A DNA stretch of 64,000 bases from Sphingobium sp. GTDB taxonomy: Bacteria; Pseudomonadota; Alphaproteobacteria; Sphingomonadales; Sphingomonadaceae. The stretch covers positions 1 through 64,000 of the forward strand of contig QFQF01000009.1 of the NCBI GenBank assembly GCA_003248935.1. Reading direction: 5' to 3'. Shown in pieces: positions 26,520-35,524 of the stretch; positions within the stretch are counted from its first letter, which is position 1; every line of letters starts with the position of its first letter. The position numbers were made by a program, and so were the translations under genes. The notes beneath the pieces were generated by a model. The model did no database searches. It had not been told where the DNA came from and saw nothing but the letters and a program-made list of their open reading frames with translations.

Positions 26520-28548
26520 CGGGCGCGTCGGGATAACTATCGAGGACCGGGCCAAGCGTCGCGACAAGCGGCGCAAGGTCCGCCTCGAAATGGCGCCAAT
26601 GAGCGACGGCGTCGGTGAAGATCGGCTGACGCACCTGTTCGGAACTCGCCGTCCGCACCGCCCGGTCGTTCTGCCAGAAGGCGATGCACGCCTCCTCGAA
26701 CGGCAGATCGAGATGGGCGAGCAACCGTTCCACTTCCCCGCGCGTGTCCGCCACCATCCGTTCGTAGATGACACGGTGGACATGCCCGGGGGCCGCTGCA
26801 TCGAAGGCGGCCATCGCCATCACATAGTCGCGATAATAGCGGCCAACATCGGCCAGATCGTAGGTGAAAGCCTGCCCGCGCGCGAAATGCTGCTTCCACG
26901 CAGAGAAACAGCAGCCGACCGGATGCCGCCGCGCGTCCACGATCTTCGCATTGGGCAGGATCAACCTGATCAGGCCGACATGCTGCCAGTTGTTGGGCAT
27001 CTTGTCGATGTAGTGGGGCCTGCCGGTCTTCCGGTGGGTACGCGTACGGTCGAGATATTCCTCGCCCAGCCGGGTCCGGTCTGCACCGGTCAATGATTCG
27101 ACCATCGCGCGGAAATCAGCAAACTCGCCATCGTCGATCCGCGATTGCAGGCGGCTGGCGATCATCATCATTTCCGGCAGTTCCATCGTCCCCTCGACCC
27201 GGCTGTGGCTGGAGAGGATCTGCTCGACCAGGGTGGAGCCCGAACGGGGCAGGCCGACGATGAAGACCGGATCGGGCGCAGGGCAACCGCCCTCCCCCAT
27301 CCGGGCAATGAACGGCGCGGTGAAGGTATCGACGGCGGCCGCAACCTCCGCCGCGAACTCGTCCGCGTCGTGCGTCACCAGCGTGCGGCGCAGGCGATTG
27401 CCCTGATCATAGTGACGGAAGGCGGCGGCATAGTCCTTTGCATCCTCCAGCGCCTTTCCCAATGAGAAATGAAGGTGGAAGACATCCTCTCGCCGATCCG
27501 CCGCATCCCCCTCAAGCGTCGCGAGCGCGCCCTCCATCGCGGCGATGTCCGCAGCATCCAGCTTTACGGTCTTGAGGTTGGCGAGGCTCCACCATGCTTC
27601 CCCCATGCCCGGCTGGTGAAGAACGGCCTGCCGATAGGCGTGAACGGCCTCGGCCTGCCGCCCCAGCGTTTTTAACACATGCCCCAGATTCTGCCAGACC
27701 TGCGGCTGATCCGGTTTGTCCTTCAGCAGCCGTTCGTAAATGCCACGCGCCTGGTCCTGATCGCCCAGGCGCACCAGCACGGAGGCCCGGATCAGGTCGT
27801 GGCCGGGATTTTTCAGCGGCGACCGGCTCAATATCCCGGCATGTTCGAGCGCGTCGGTCAGGCGATTGGCCTGCAGCAGCAGGCGGATCAGGAAATCGCG
27901 TGCGAGGTCGAAGCCCGGCGCGAGGGTCACGGCCTGCTCAACCAGCGCGAGCGCCTCCGCAAGGTCGCCCCGGCGCCAGTGCACCTCGCCCAGCAAGCGG
28001 GTGGCAGAGGGGTCGCCGGGCACGCGATCAAGCCGCACCTTCAGTATCGCCTCGCTCTCGTCCAGCCTGCCTTCGTTCATCGCGACCGCCGCATCGAGCA
28101 GTTCCGGGTCGCGGGACGAGGCATGCACGCCCGACAGATCAGCACGCCAGGCATCGGACGTCCGGCCGACCTTCCGCAATTCGGCCGCCAGCAGGAACCA
28201 GCCGCCGGCGACCGCAGGCTGCTGCCGCGTCAGGCTTTCAAGCGCCGCGATCGCCTGACGGCTATCACCTGCCTCACTGGCCGCCTGTCCCAGTTCCCAG
28301 AGAAGGGCAGGCACTTTGGGTTGCCTGCGCGCGAGCTGGACGAGCCGCTGTTGCGCTGCCTTCGGCTTGCCGAGGCGACGCAAGGCCTGGCAGGCGATGA
28401 ACTCCGCTGGCGGCAAGCCCCTCGCTCGCGCCAGGATCGCCTCTGCCTGCGCAAGCGCCAGATCGGGATGCGACTCAAGTGCCGCCGCCGCCTTCGCCAG
28501 CGCCGTTTCGAGCATGCCGGTTGCGGTGGACGCGGAACCCATTCCCAT
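26509..28548 (-). CDS. TPR-repeat sulfotransferase family protein, first of two
   Basis: A 679-residue protein. The first about 400 residues are tandem tetratricopeptide repeats (e.g. NLGHVLKTLGRQAEAVHAYRQAV). The rest is a Sulfotransfer_3 domain with the PAPS 5'-phosphosulfate loop FIVGLPRSGSTLVEQILSSHS and later SAWKQHFARGQAF...YERMVAD. It would sulfonate a protein or small molecule using PAPS, which CysNC in this window makes. The start at 28548 has GGGGGATT before it. It diverges from a TonB receptor gene; the second copy (55578-57146) also adjoins a TonB receptor, so the pairing is unlikely to be chance. Confidence 0.85.
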   Translation of the reverse strand: MGMGSASTATGMLETALAKAAAALESHPDLALAQAEAILARARGLPPAEFIACQALRRLGKPKAAQQRLVQLARRQPKVPALLWELGQAASEAGDSRQAIAALESLTRQQPAVAGGWFLLAAELRKVGRTSDAWRADLSGVHASSRDPELLDAAVAMNEGRLDESEAILKVRLDRVPGDPSATRLLGEVHWRRGDLAEALALVEQAVTLAPGFDLARDFLIRLLLQANRLTDALEHAGILSRSPLKNPGHDLIRASVLVRLGDQDQARGIYERLLKDKPDQPQVWQNLGHVLKTLGRQAEAVHAYRQAVLHQPGMGEAWWSLANLKTVKLDAADIAAMEGALATLEGDAADRREDVFHLHFSLGKALEDAKDYAAAFRHYDQGNRLRRTLVTHDADEFAAEVAAAVDTFTAPFIARMGEGGCPAPDPVFIVGLPRSGSTLVEQILSSHSRVEGTMELPEMMMIASRLQSRIDDGEFADFRAMVESLTGADRTRLGEEYLDRTRTHRKTGRPHYIDKMPNNWQHVGLIRLILPNAKIVDARRHPVGCCFSAWKQHFARGQAFTYDLADVGRYYRDYVMAMAAFDAAAPGHVHRVIYERMVADTRGEVERLLAHLDLPFEEACIAFWQNDRAVRTASSEQVRQPIFTDAVAHWRHFEADLAPLVATLGPVLDSYPDAPVIS

Positions 28549-28942
28549 AATCCCCCAATCATGTGCGACTGCACAAACAGCTTCGCCGAAATATCCGCGC
28601 CCGTCGACCCGGCGCATCGCGGCCGTCCAAAAAAAGGTGATACCGCCCGCTTGACAGCGCCATTTTGGATGGCAGTATCCAATCTAGGACGGTTGCTCTG
28701 ATTGCTGCATGAGCGAACGCGTCCCTTTTTTGACGTACGAATGTGTTCAGACCACGCGTGGAACGACCCCGAAGGATGTGTCCTTTTGGGTATGGAGTTT
28801 CTTGCGCGCGGCAAAATGCATGATGACGCGACCCGCACAAGCCGGGCGCTCGCAGGGAGAATGACGAACGAACGAAAGACCCGGAGGCGGGCGGACAAAC
28901 AGGAGAGGCGAAGGATGCAACGCGTATCAGGGGGCTTTACGC
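28549..28942. promoter_or_regulatory. divergent promoter region with TTGGAT-N6-ATCCAA palindrome
   Basis: The gap between sulfotransferase and TonB receptor starts carries a perfect palindrome with arms TTGGAT and ATCCAA (28665-28682), directly after a TTGACA (28651-28656) that could be a -35 for the plus-strand receptor. TTGGAT...ATCCAA is a typical two-fold operator shape, e.g. for GntR-family VanR-like repressors; the protein is not in the window. No gene is seen in the stretch. Confidence 0.5.
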
Positions 28943-31657
28943 ATGGCCATTCGTCTTCGCTCGCGGGCAGCGGGCACATTCTGCGTTCTCGGCGCGACCA
29001 CTTTTCTTACACCGCTGGCTCTTTCGACGCCGGCCTTCGCGCAGGAGGCGCCGGTCGCGGCAGCCGCTGATCCGGCGGACCCGACAGGCCTTGGCGATAT
29101 CGTCGTCACCGCGACGCGCAGCGCACAAAGCATTCAGGACGTTCCGATCTCCATGCAGGCGCTCGATACCGAGCGGCTGGAACAGCGGCAGATCAACGGC
29201 ATGTCCGACTTCATCGCCCTGCTGCCGTCGGTATCGTTCGAGGGGATCGGCCCCGGCCGCAACACCGCCTTCTTCCGCGGCATCGTCCCGGCGGGCGGCG
29301 CCTACGCCTCGGTCGGCTACTATCTCGACGACATTCCGATCACCGGCACCGAAGTGCCCGACATCCATATCTACGACATGGAGCGCATCGAGGCGCTGTC
29401 GGGGCCGCAGGGCACGCTGTACGGCGCCGGGTCGCTCGCCGGCACGATCCGCTTCATCACCAAGAAGCCCGATCTCGACAAGTTCGAGTTCGGCTATGAT
29501 CTGGAAGGCAACAAATACGGCAAGGGCGACTTTGGCGGCCAGATCGAATCCTATATCAACATCCCGCAGGGTGACACGCTGGCGCTGCGCGTCATGGGAT
29601 ATTACCGGCGTGATGGCGGATATATCGACAACACGCCCAACAACGGCCTGCTGAACAACGGCGAACCCGCCGTCTACACGCTCGGCGACAACAATCCTGA
29701 CACATCCTATACGCTGAGCAACGCGGCCATCGCCAAGAACGACTATAACCCGATCAAGGAATTCGGCGGACGGGTGCAGGTGCTGTGGCAACCGGCCGAT
29801 GGCTGGGAGATCACGCCGCAGTTCACCGGGCAACGCCAGATCGCCAAGGGCTATTTCGGCTACGACCCGCGCGTCGGCGACCTTCAGGTTCACGATTATG
29901 ACCAGACGCGCAACGATGATCGCTGGTATCAGGCGCAGCTCAGCATCCACGGCCATATCGGCGACTGGGAAGTCGTTTCCGCGACCGGATACTTCAAGCG
30001 CCGGACGAAGACGCTGAACGACTATACCTATTACACCGTCACCTATGACGGCTTCGGGCCCGGCTATGAAAGCTATCTGCAGTTCTTCGACAATTGCACC
30101 GGAACCGGTGCAGCACAGCAGTGCGACCTGATCAACCCGACCCAATATTATCATGCCGACTGGCACAGGAACAAATTCACGCAGGAACTGCGCCTGTCGA
30201 CGCCGAAGGACTGGCCATTCGACGTCACGATCGGCGGTTTCTACCAGCGGCAGAAGAACGAGAGCAACACCTCCTACGCCATTCGGGGCCTGGATCAGAT
30301 CACCGGCTATACGCAGGGCGGCGGCGGTGATGTTGCTGGCGGCCTGATCGGCGTGCCGGCCATGTATGCGATCGCCTACGATGACGACGGCGTGCCATAT
30401 TTCGACACCACGGACGTCATCAATGCTGACGGCAATCCATTGGGCACGATGGCGCTGGGGACACCGGCAGTAAAGGGCGACGCGTTCTACTTCGTCGAAC
30501 AGAACCAGTTGTATCACGACAAGGCGATCTTTGCGGAAGGCCATTACGACATCACGCCAACGCTGAAGATCACTGGCGGCATCCGATATTTCTGGACGGA
30601 TTATGCGGTGAAGGGCTTCGCAGGCGTCGCCGGATCCGCCGCAAATACCATCACATCCTATTATGTCCCGACCGGGGAAATGGGTTGTCCGACGCCACTG
30701 CCCGCGGATCGCCTCCAATGCCTCAACACCAACTTCCGCGCAGCGGATCAAACCGGCCGCTACAAGGAGGATGGCGAAACGCACAAGGTCGCGCTCGACT
30801 GGCAGTTCCAGTCGGACAAGATGGTCTACTTCAACTATTCGACCGGTTTCCGGCCCGGCGGCTTCAACCGTCCTCTGCGCATCCGCAATTTCGGTCCGGT
30901 CGATGTGGCACCGTTCAAGTCGGAAAAGCTTACCAACTTTGAGCTGGGTGTGAAGACGACTTGGAATAATATCTTCCGCTTCAACGCGGCCGTCTATCTA
31001 GAAAAATGGAACAATATCCAGTACGGCGTCGTCGTCTCCGGTGCGCAGGGCGCGGGCATGACCGGAAACGCGGGCAAAGCCGAGGTCAAGGGCATCGAAT
31101 ATGATGCCGAGCTGAAACTGGGCAAGTTCACCTTCATGACCTCCGGCGCGTATAATGACGGCAAGCTGAAGGGCAATTTCTGCAATTTTGCGCTCGACCG
31201 GACTACATCGTCCATTTCGCAATTGTCGAGCTGTGTGCTTGGCGAGTTCGTGGAAGGCTCGGACCCGCCGACGCCGCAGGTCGCTGCCGCAAACGGCACA
31301 CGCCTGCCACGTCAGCCGAAGTTCAAGGGGACGACCTCCGTCCGGTTCGATACGATGCTGGGCGATCTGGGCACGTTCATTCAAGGTGCTGCGCTTTACC
31401 AGACCGGCGCCACGCAAGACCTCAACGTATCGAGCAACGAACTTCTGGGCAACACCAAGGGTTTCGTCAGCTTCGACTTCTCCGGCGGGTTCAAGGGTGA
31501 CAACTGGAACCTCAGCTTCTTCCTACAGAATGCGTTCGACAAGCGCGGGCAGCTGACCCGGAACACCTTCTGCTCGATCGACTTCTGTTCCGGCTCGTCG
31601 CGTACCTTCACGATCAAGCCGCAATTCTTCGGCGTCCGTTTCGGCCAGAAGTTCTGA
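28943..31657 (+). CDS. TonB-dependent receptor of the amine island
   Basis: A 904-residue outer-membrane receptor. A signal peptide ends at STPAFAQ; a TonB box-like GDIVVTATR and a Plug with LSGPQGTLYGAGSLAGTIRFITKKPD follow, then a long beta-barrel ending in FGVRFGQKF (terminal Phe). AGGGGG lies eight bases before the ATG. It diverges from the sulfotransferase and is followed by a small Cys-rich exported protein. Its position beside two amine dehydrogenase operons suggests uptake of an amine-bearing compound, an inference from context only. Confidence 0.93.
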   Translation: MAIRLRSRAAGTFCVLGATTFLTPLALSTPAFAQEAPVAAAADPADPTGLGDIVVTATRSAQSIQDVPISMQALDTERLEQRQINGMSDFIALLPSVSFEGIGPGRNTAFFRGIVPAGGAYASVGYYLDDIPITGTEVPDIHIYDMERIEALSGPQGTLYGAGSLAGTIRFITKKPDLDKFEFGYDLEGNKYGKGDFGGQIESYINIPQGDTLALRVMGYYRRDGGYIDNTPNNGLLNNGEPAVYTLGDNNPDTSYTLSNAAIAKNDYNPIKEFGGRVQVLWQPADGWEITPQFTGQRQIAKGYFGYDPRVGDLQVHDYDQTRNDDRWYQAQLSIHGHIGDWEVVSATGYFKRRTKTLNDYTYYTVTYDGFGPGYESYLQFFDNCTGTGAAQQCDLINPTQYYHADWHRNKFTQELRLSTPKDWPFDVTIGGFYQRQKNESNTSYAIRGLDQITGYTQGGGGDVAGGLIGVPAMYAIAYDDDGVPYFDTTDVINADGNPLGTMALGTPAVKGDAFYFVEQNQLYHDKAIFAEGHYDITPTLKITGGIRYFWTDYAVKGFAGVAGSAANTITSYYVPTGEMGCPTPLPADRLQCLNTNFRAADQTGRYKEDGETHKVALDWQFQSDKMVYFNYSTGFRPGGFNRPLRIRNFGPVDVAPFKSEKLTNFELGVKTTWNNIFRFNAAVYLEKWNNIQYGVVVSGAQGAGMTGNAGKAEVKGIEYDAELKLGKFTFMTSGAYNDGKLKGNFCNFALDRTTSSISQLSSCVLGEFVEGSDPPTPQVAAANGTRLPRQPKFKGTTSVRFDTMLGDLGTFIQGAALYQTGATQDLNVSSNELLGNTKGFVSFDFSGGFKGDNWNLSFFLQNAFDKRGQLTRNTFCSIDFCSGSSRTFTIKPQFFGVRFGQKF

Positions 31658-31672
31658 AGTTCCGAGGGGAGG

Positions 31673-31713
31673 ATGGCCACGTTTTGCCCGCGAACCGCGC
31701 GAAACGTGGCCAT
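31673..31713 (+). terminator. hairpin after the TonB receptor, overlapping the next gene's start
   Basis: A perfect 12-bp inverted repeat with arms ATGGCCACGTTT and AAACGTGGCCAT and a 17-base loop, 15 bases after the receptor stop. No T run follows, so it may act as an mRNA-stabilising or attenuating hairpin rather than a plain terminator. If translation starts at 31673, the start codon is inside the stem. Confidence 0.5.
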
Positions 31714-32017
31714 TCGCATGTCCGGGGCCGTCACTTTCTGCATGGCAACCGCAGTCCTTGTCCCGATCGCCACCGCCTTGCCACGCCCCGCCAGCGCGCA
31801 GGAGGATCATTCCGGGCTGACGCGCGAGGGCTATCGCCGCAAATGCCTGATGTGCCATAGCCGCGCCGCGCCGGAGGGCATTGCGCCCGAGATATTGGTC
31901 GGCCTCCATCCCGAACCCGGACTGCGCCCGGCCGTCGCGATGCCGGGCGTCACCTGCTGGCGGCGATGCACGACATGCTGGGCGCCCGATCCACCGGCGA
32001 GGACAGGCGTCAAATGA
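31673..32017 (+). CDS. small exported Cys-rich protein with a CxxCH heme-type motif
   Basis: A product of 114 residues (or 99 from the ATG at 31718). A signal peptide (MSGAVTFCMATAVLVPIATA...ASAQ) is followed by GYRRKCLMCHSRAAPEG, which contains one CxxCH heme-binding motif. The chain then ends in PGVTCWRRCTTCWAPDP, an unusual cluster of three Cys, two followed by Trp. No distal Met in the usual cytochrome position is evident. A frameshifted cytochrome c is possible: the +1 frame reads RHLLAAMHDMLGARSTGEDRRQM, a plausible cytochrome helix. It lies 15 bases after the TonB receptor and converges on qhpE. Confidence 0.55.
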   Translation: MATFCPRTARNVAIRMSGAVTFCMATAVLVPIATALPRPASAQEDHSGLTREGYRRKCLMCHSRAAPEGIAPEILVGLHPEPGLRPAVAMPGVTCWRRCTTCWAPDPPARTGVK

Positions 32018-32021
32018 CCGC

Positions 32022-32756
32022 TCAGGGCGTCGCGGGCGGCGCCGTTGCGGCGAGAAGCGCAGCCAAGTCGCTGGTGCCCGCCTGTCCGGTTCGCCCCTGT
32101 TCAAGCGCAAGCGCGGCAAAGCCGCTCATCTGCGCCACCGCGAAGCTGACGCCGTAGAGGTTGCGTGTCGGCGGCACGCCCTCGATCGGGCGCGGATAGC
32201 CCGATGCGAAGAATGCGGGCGTGCCGTCGATATCCGCGACGCGATACCTGCCACGCGGACAATCCCAATCCAGTTCGACACCGATCACACCGGGCAGCGC
32301 GCCCGGCCAGCAAGAGATGCCGTCGACCGACCGTGCAGCGACCAGCACTACGCCGGCGGCAGCCGCATCTTCGGCCGCACGCACGAAGGCGTCCCGATGC
32401 GCGGGGTTCTGCGAACCGAGGCTGAGGTTGACGATGTCGGCGCCCGCGTCGACGCACCAGCCGATCGCCGCGACCAGCGCGGTCGCGGAAGCGCGCAGAG
32501 CGTCGTGAAACACCCGGACCGGCAACAGTTGCGCGCCGGAAACACGTTCCTGGATAGCGGCGGAGACGGCCGTGCCGTGGCCCAGCCGGTCGAGCGTCGC
32601 CAGCGACCCACCGTCGATCACGCCCTCACGCGAAACGGCCACGCCGTTCAGCAAGCGCGCAGCGTCAATATGCGGGTGACGCGGGTGTACACCGCTGTCG
32701 ATCACGGCGATGCGCACGCCCCTGCCCGTTGTTCCGGGAAAGACCGTGCCCGTCAT
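32022..32756 (-). CDS. qhpE: subtilisin-like serine protease of the quinohemoprotein amine dehydrogenase operon
   Basis: A 244-residue S8 peptidase without signal peptide. Catalytic residues: Asp in RIAVIDSGVHPRHP, His in RLGHGTAVSAAI and Ser in LYGVSFAVAQMSG. In Paracoccus, QhpE removes the leader of the cross-linked gamma subunit in the cytoplasm before export, which fits the cytoplasmic location here. The ATG overlaps the qhpF stop by four bases. Last gene of the qhp operon; its stop is five bases from the convergent small Cys-rich gene. Confidence 0.9.
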   Translation of the reverse strand: MTGTVFPGTTGRGVRIAVIDSGVHPRHPHIDAARLLNGVAVSREGVIDGGSLATLDRLGHGTAVSAAIQERVSGAQLLPVRVFHDALRASATALVAAIGWCVDAGADIVNLSLGSQNPAHRDAFVRAAEDAAAAGVVLVAARSVDGISCWPGALPGVIGVELDWDCPRGRYRVADIDGTPAFFASGYPRPIEGVPPTRNLYGVSFAVAQMSGFAALALEQGRTGQAGTSDLAALLAATAPPATP

Positions 32757-34468
32757 GCCTGCGGCACGGCATCGGGTCTGGAGACGGTGGCGCGTCCGTC
32801 CCGGATGTGAACCAGCATGTCGGCGCGCCCGGCAAGGGCCGGCTTGTGCGTTATGACGATCAGGGTGGCGTCGGGCATCGCGGCACGCAGGTTCGCCGCC
32901 ACCAGCGCCTCCGTCTCGATGTCGAGCGCGGACGTCGGCTCGTCGAGAATGAGAACGCTGGGGTTGCGGAGCAATGCGCGCGCCAGCGCCACGCGTTGCC
33001 GTTCCCCGGCGGATAGCGCCTGCCCCCGCTCCCCGGTACGGGTGGCAAGGCCTTCAGGCAGCCGCGCGATCATCGGGCCTAGCCCGGCCGCCAGCGCCGC
33101 CGCCTCCACCCGATCCGGTGATACATCCGGCAGGCCGAAGGCGATGTTGGCGGCAATGCTGTCGTTGAACAGATAGGGTGCCTGATCGACCAGAACGATT
33201 TCCCGTCGCAGGTCATCGATCCGCAGCGTGCGGACGTCCTGCCCGTCGACGAGGATGCGGCCGTCATCGACGTCCTGATAGCGCACGAGCAGGTCAGCAA
33301 GCGTCGACTTGCCGACACCGCTGGGCCCCAGGATCGCACAGAAGCTGCCCACAGGAATCGCGAAGTCGATGTCGGTCAGCACTGCATCCCGATCATAGCG
33401 CTTGGCCACATGGTCAAAGCGCAGTTCGCCAGTCACACGGCGCAGCGGCAGGGCATCGGCCCGCTCGGTCACTTCGGCGGGTGTGTCGAACAGTTCGAAG
33501 ATACGCGCCAGCGACACACGTGCGGAGGCGAGCCCGGCACTGAGGCCCATCAGTACCTGGATCGGCGCGAACAGCCGCCCCTGATAAGTCATGAAAGCAA
33601 CCAGCGTGCCGATCGTCATTTCGCCCCGGATGATCATCCACCCGCCATAAAGCATCACGGCGGACGCGGACGCGGTGAGCAGTGCGCCGGGCAGCGCACC
33701 GGTCATGAAGGAGGCAAGCTGCATCCGCAGCATCGCGCCGACGAACGCGTCGTTGCGGGCGCGGAAGCGCGCGACTTCATGGTCCCCGGCGCGCAACGCG
33801 TTGACAACGCGCATGCCCATCACGGTATCGACGAGGAAGCTGCCGAGGTCGGCGCCACGTTCCCGCATCTCCCGCGTCAGGGCCGTAAGCGCGCGCTGAT
33901 AATGCAGGAAGACGGCGACGCAAACGGGGATCAGCACGACGCCGACAAGGAACAGGCGCCAGTTGAGCCAGAGCATCAGTGCGATGCTGCCGACCAGAAA
34001 CAGGATGTTGCTGAGCACCGACAGCAAGCTGTCAGCGGCCGCCCGCTGCACATCGCTGACGTCGCTGTTCATCCGCGACATCAGGTCGCCGAGGCGAAAG
34101 CTGCCGAAGAAGCGGGGCGACAATGTCTGAAGATGGCGCAGCAACGCGACCCGGATATCATAGAGCATCGCCGCCGACAGCGCGACATAGCGGTAGCTCG
34201 CCAGCATATTGAGCGCGAAGCCCAGCACCGTCACCGCCAGCAGCGCGGAGGCGATCGTCACCAGCGCCTGCATATCCCGCCGGAGCAGCGCGTCGTCGAT
34301 CATCAGCTTCGAAATATACGGTTGGGCGAGGTTCAGCGCGGTGGACAGCAGACTGATCGCGAGGACGAAGACGAGCCGGGGCAGATAGGGGCGGACATAG
34401 GGCCACAGCCTGCGATAGGTGCGCCAGTCCGCCGCCGGTTGCGGTACGGAGGCAGGTGGTCCGCTCAC
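32753..34468 (-). CDS. qhpF: ABC transporter (fused membrane and ATPase domains) of the qhp operon
   Basis: A 571-residue half-transporter. The N-terminal six-helix domain is followed by an ATPase with Walker A GPSGVGKSTLADLL, Q-loop (LVDQAPYLF), signature LSAGERQRVALARALL and Walker B VLILDEPTSALD. In the known QHNDH system QhpF exports the processed gamma subunit to the periplasm. The start is a GTG at 34468 overlapping the qhpG stop (GTGA); the longer open frame is unneeded. Coupled to qhpE by a four-base overlap. Confidence 0.92.
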   Translation of the reverse strand: MSGPPASVPQPAADWRTYRRLWPYVRPYLPRLVFVLAISLLSTALNLAQPYISKLMIDDALLRRDMQALVTIASALLAVTVLGFALNMLASYRYVALSAAMLYDIRVALLRHLQTLSPRFFGSFRLGDLMSRMNSDVSDVQRAAADSLLSVLSNILFLVGSIALMLWLNWRLFLVGVVLIPVCVAVFLHYQRALTALTREMRERGADLGSFLVDTVMGMRVVNALRAGDHEVARFRARNDAFVGAMLRMQLASFMTGALPGALLTASASAVMLYGGWMIIRGEMTIGTLVAFMTYQGRLFAPIQVLMGLSAGLASARVSLARIFELFDTPAEVTERADALPLRRVTGELRFDHVAKRYDRDAVLTDIDFAIPVGSFCAILGPSGVGKSTLADLLVRYQDVDDGRILVDGQDVRTLRIDDLRREIVLVDQAPYLFNDSIAANIAFGLPDVSPDRVEAAALAAGLGPMIARLPEGLATRTGERGQALSAGERQRVALARALLRNPSVLILDEPTSALDIETEALVAANLRAAMPDATLIVITHKPALAGRADMLVHIRDGRATVSRPDAVPQA

Positions 34469-35460
34469 GCCACTCCGGCCCGTTCGACGAGTTCGTAACC
34501 GCGCAACATATAGCGCGGCTCCGGTTCGGCCGCGAGACGGCGCGTGCACCAGTCGTGCCCCTGCGCAAGCGCATCATGCGCCTGTTCCCACCACGCGCCC
34601 GTGCCGCCGGAGCGATAGAATGGCGCGCAGAGCTGGAGATGGCGGCGCATCGTCGCGGTCAGCATCGCCCCATAATGTGCACGCAACGCCTGCGCGTCGC
34701 CACCCCGCGCGATCGCGGCGATGACGGCAGCGGCAAGGATCGCCTCCCGCACCGCCTGTACTGTCCCGTCACCGCAGATCGGGTCGAAGGCGATGGCGGC
34801 GGTGCCGCAGCCGATCCAGTCGTCACCCGTAACCTGCGTCGCGATACGCGGGGAAGGATCGAACGACTGACATGGCGTGTCACCGGCCACGATGCGCGAT
34901 GCGATATCACGACTCTGTGCGAGCGCGCCGTCCAGGCTGATGCCGACGCACAGCAGCCACGCCCGCCCGGCGCCTGACGGGATCAGGAACAGCCAGCCGG
35001 CCTCCAGCGACTCGATCCGGCAGCAATCGGCGTCGTCATCGTCCCCCAGCGTTACTTCGGTCGCCAGCGCCCGCCGTTCGCCGAAATGCATGACCTCGCC
35101 ATCGGGAAGCGGAGCCATGGCATGGACATGGAAACCGGGTGCGGCATCGTCCAGCGCCGGTGCGGCCGGTGCCAGCGCCGCTTCCAGCGCGGCACCGGTC
35201 ACGATTGTCGCCGCATGGGGCATGGCTACCGGATCCGAATCACCCCAGCTGACGACACGCCGGTCGATCCGGCGTTCCCCCGCAAACAGGCCGGGGCGTC
35301 CGAACACGTCACGCACCAATGAGAGCGCCGCATCGCTGATCATGACGACGGGCAATGGCGGGCGGTCGACGCGGATCGCCGACGCTGCAATGCCGTGAAG
35401 GCCCAGCACATGCGCGCAACAGGATGCCGCGACGCCGCCGCCGCGTATCGTGACATTCAT
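34465..35460 (-). CDS. qhpG: FAD-dependent monooxygenase-like protein of the qhp operon
   Basis: A 331-residue flavoprotein. The N-terminal dinucleotide-binding loop reads VTIRGGGVAASCCAHVLGLHG, and a later GCGTAAIAFDPICGDGTVQAVREAIL matches the second FAD contact (GD motif). QhpG in Paracoccus hydroxylates the gamma-subunit tryptophan to start quinone formation. The start is taken at 35460 (MNVTIR); a GTG at 35484 is possible and neither has a clear ribosome site. It lies 64 bases after qhpB and overlaps qhpF by four bases. It is somewhat shorter than many flavin monooxygenases. Confidence 0.85.
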   Translation of the reverse strand: MNVTIRGGGVAASCCAHVLGLHGIAASAIRVDRPPLPVVMISDAALSLVRDVFGRPGLFAGERRIDRRVVSWGDSDPVAMPHAATIVTGAALEAALAPAAPALDDAAPGFHVHAMAPLPDGEVMHFGERRALATEVTLGDDDDADCCRIESLEAGWLFLIPSGAGRAWLLCVGISLDGALAQSRDIASRIVAGDTPCQSFDPSPRIATQVTGDDWIGCGTAAIAFDPICGDGTVQAVREAILAAAVIAAIARGGDAQALRAHYGAMLTATMRRHLQLCAPFYRSGGTGAWWEQAHDALAQGHDWCTRRLAAEPEPRYMLRGYELVERAGVA

Positions 35461-35524
35461 GCCGGGATGGTCATCGCCGCGCACGGTCGCGTCAAGCCGT
35501 CACGCTCTCGGCGCGGCGGCATCC

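Noticed and set aside
28937..30784. Minus-strand open frame of 615 codons
   Set aside because: Shadow of the TonB receptor, with no signal peptide, domain or ribosome site.
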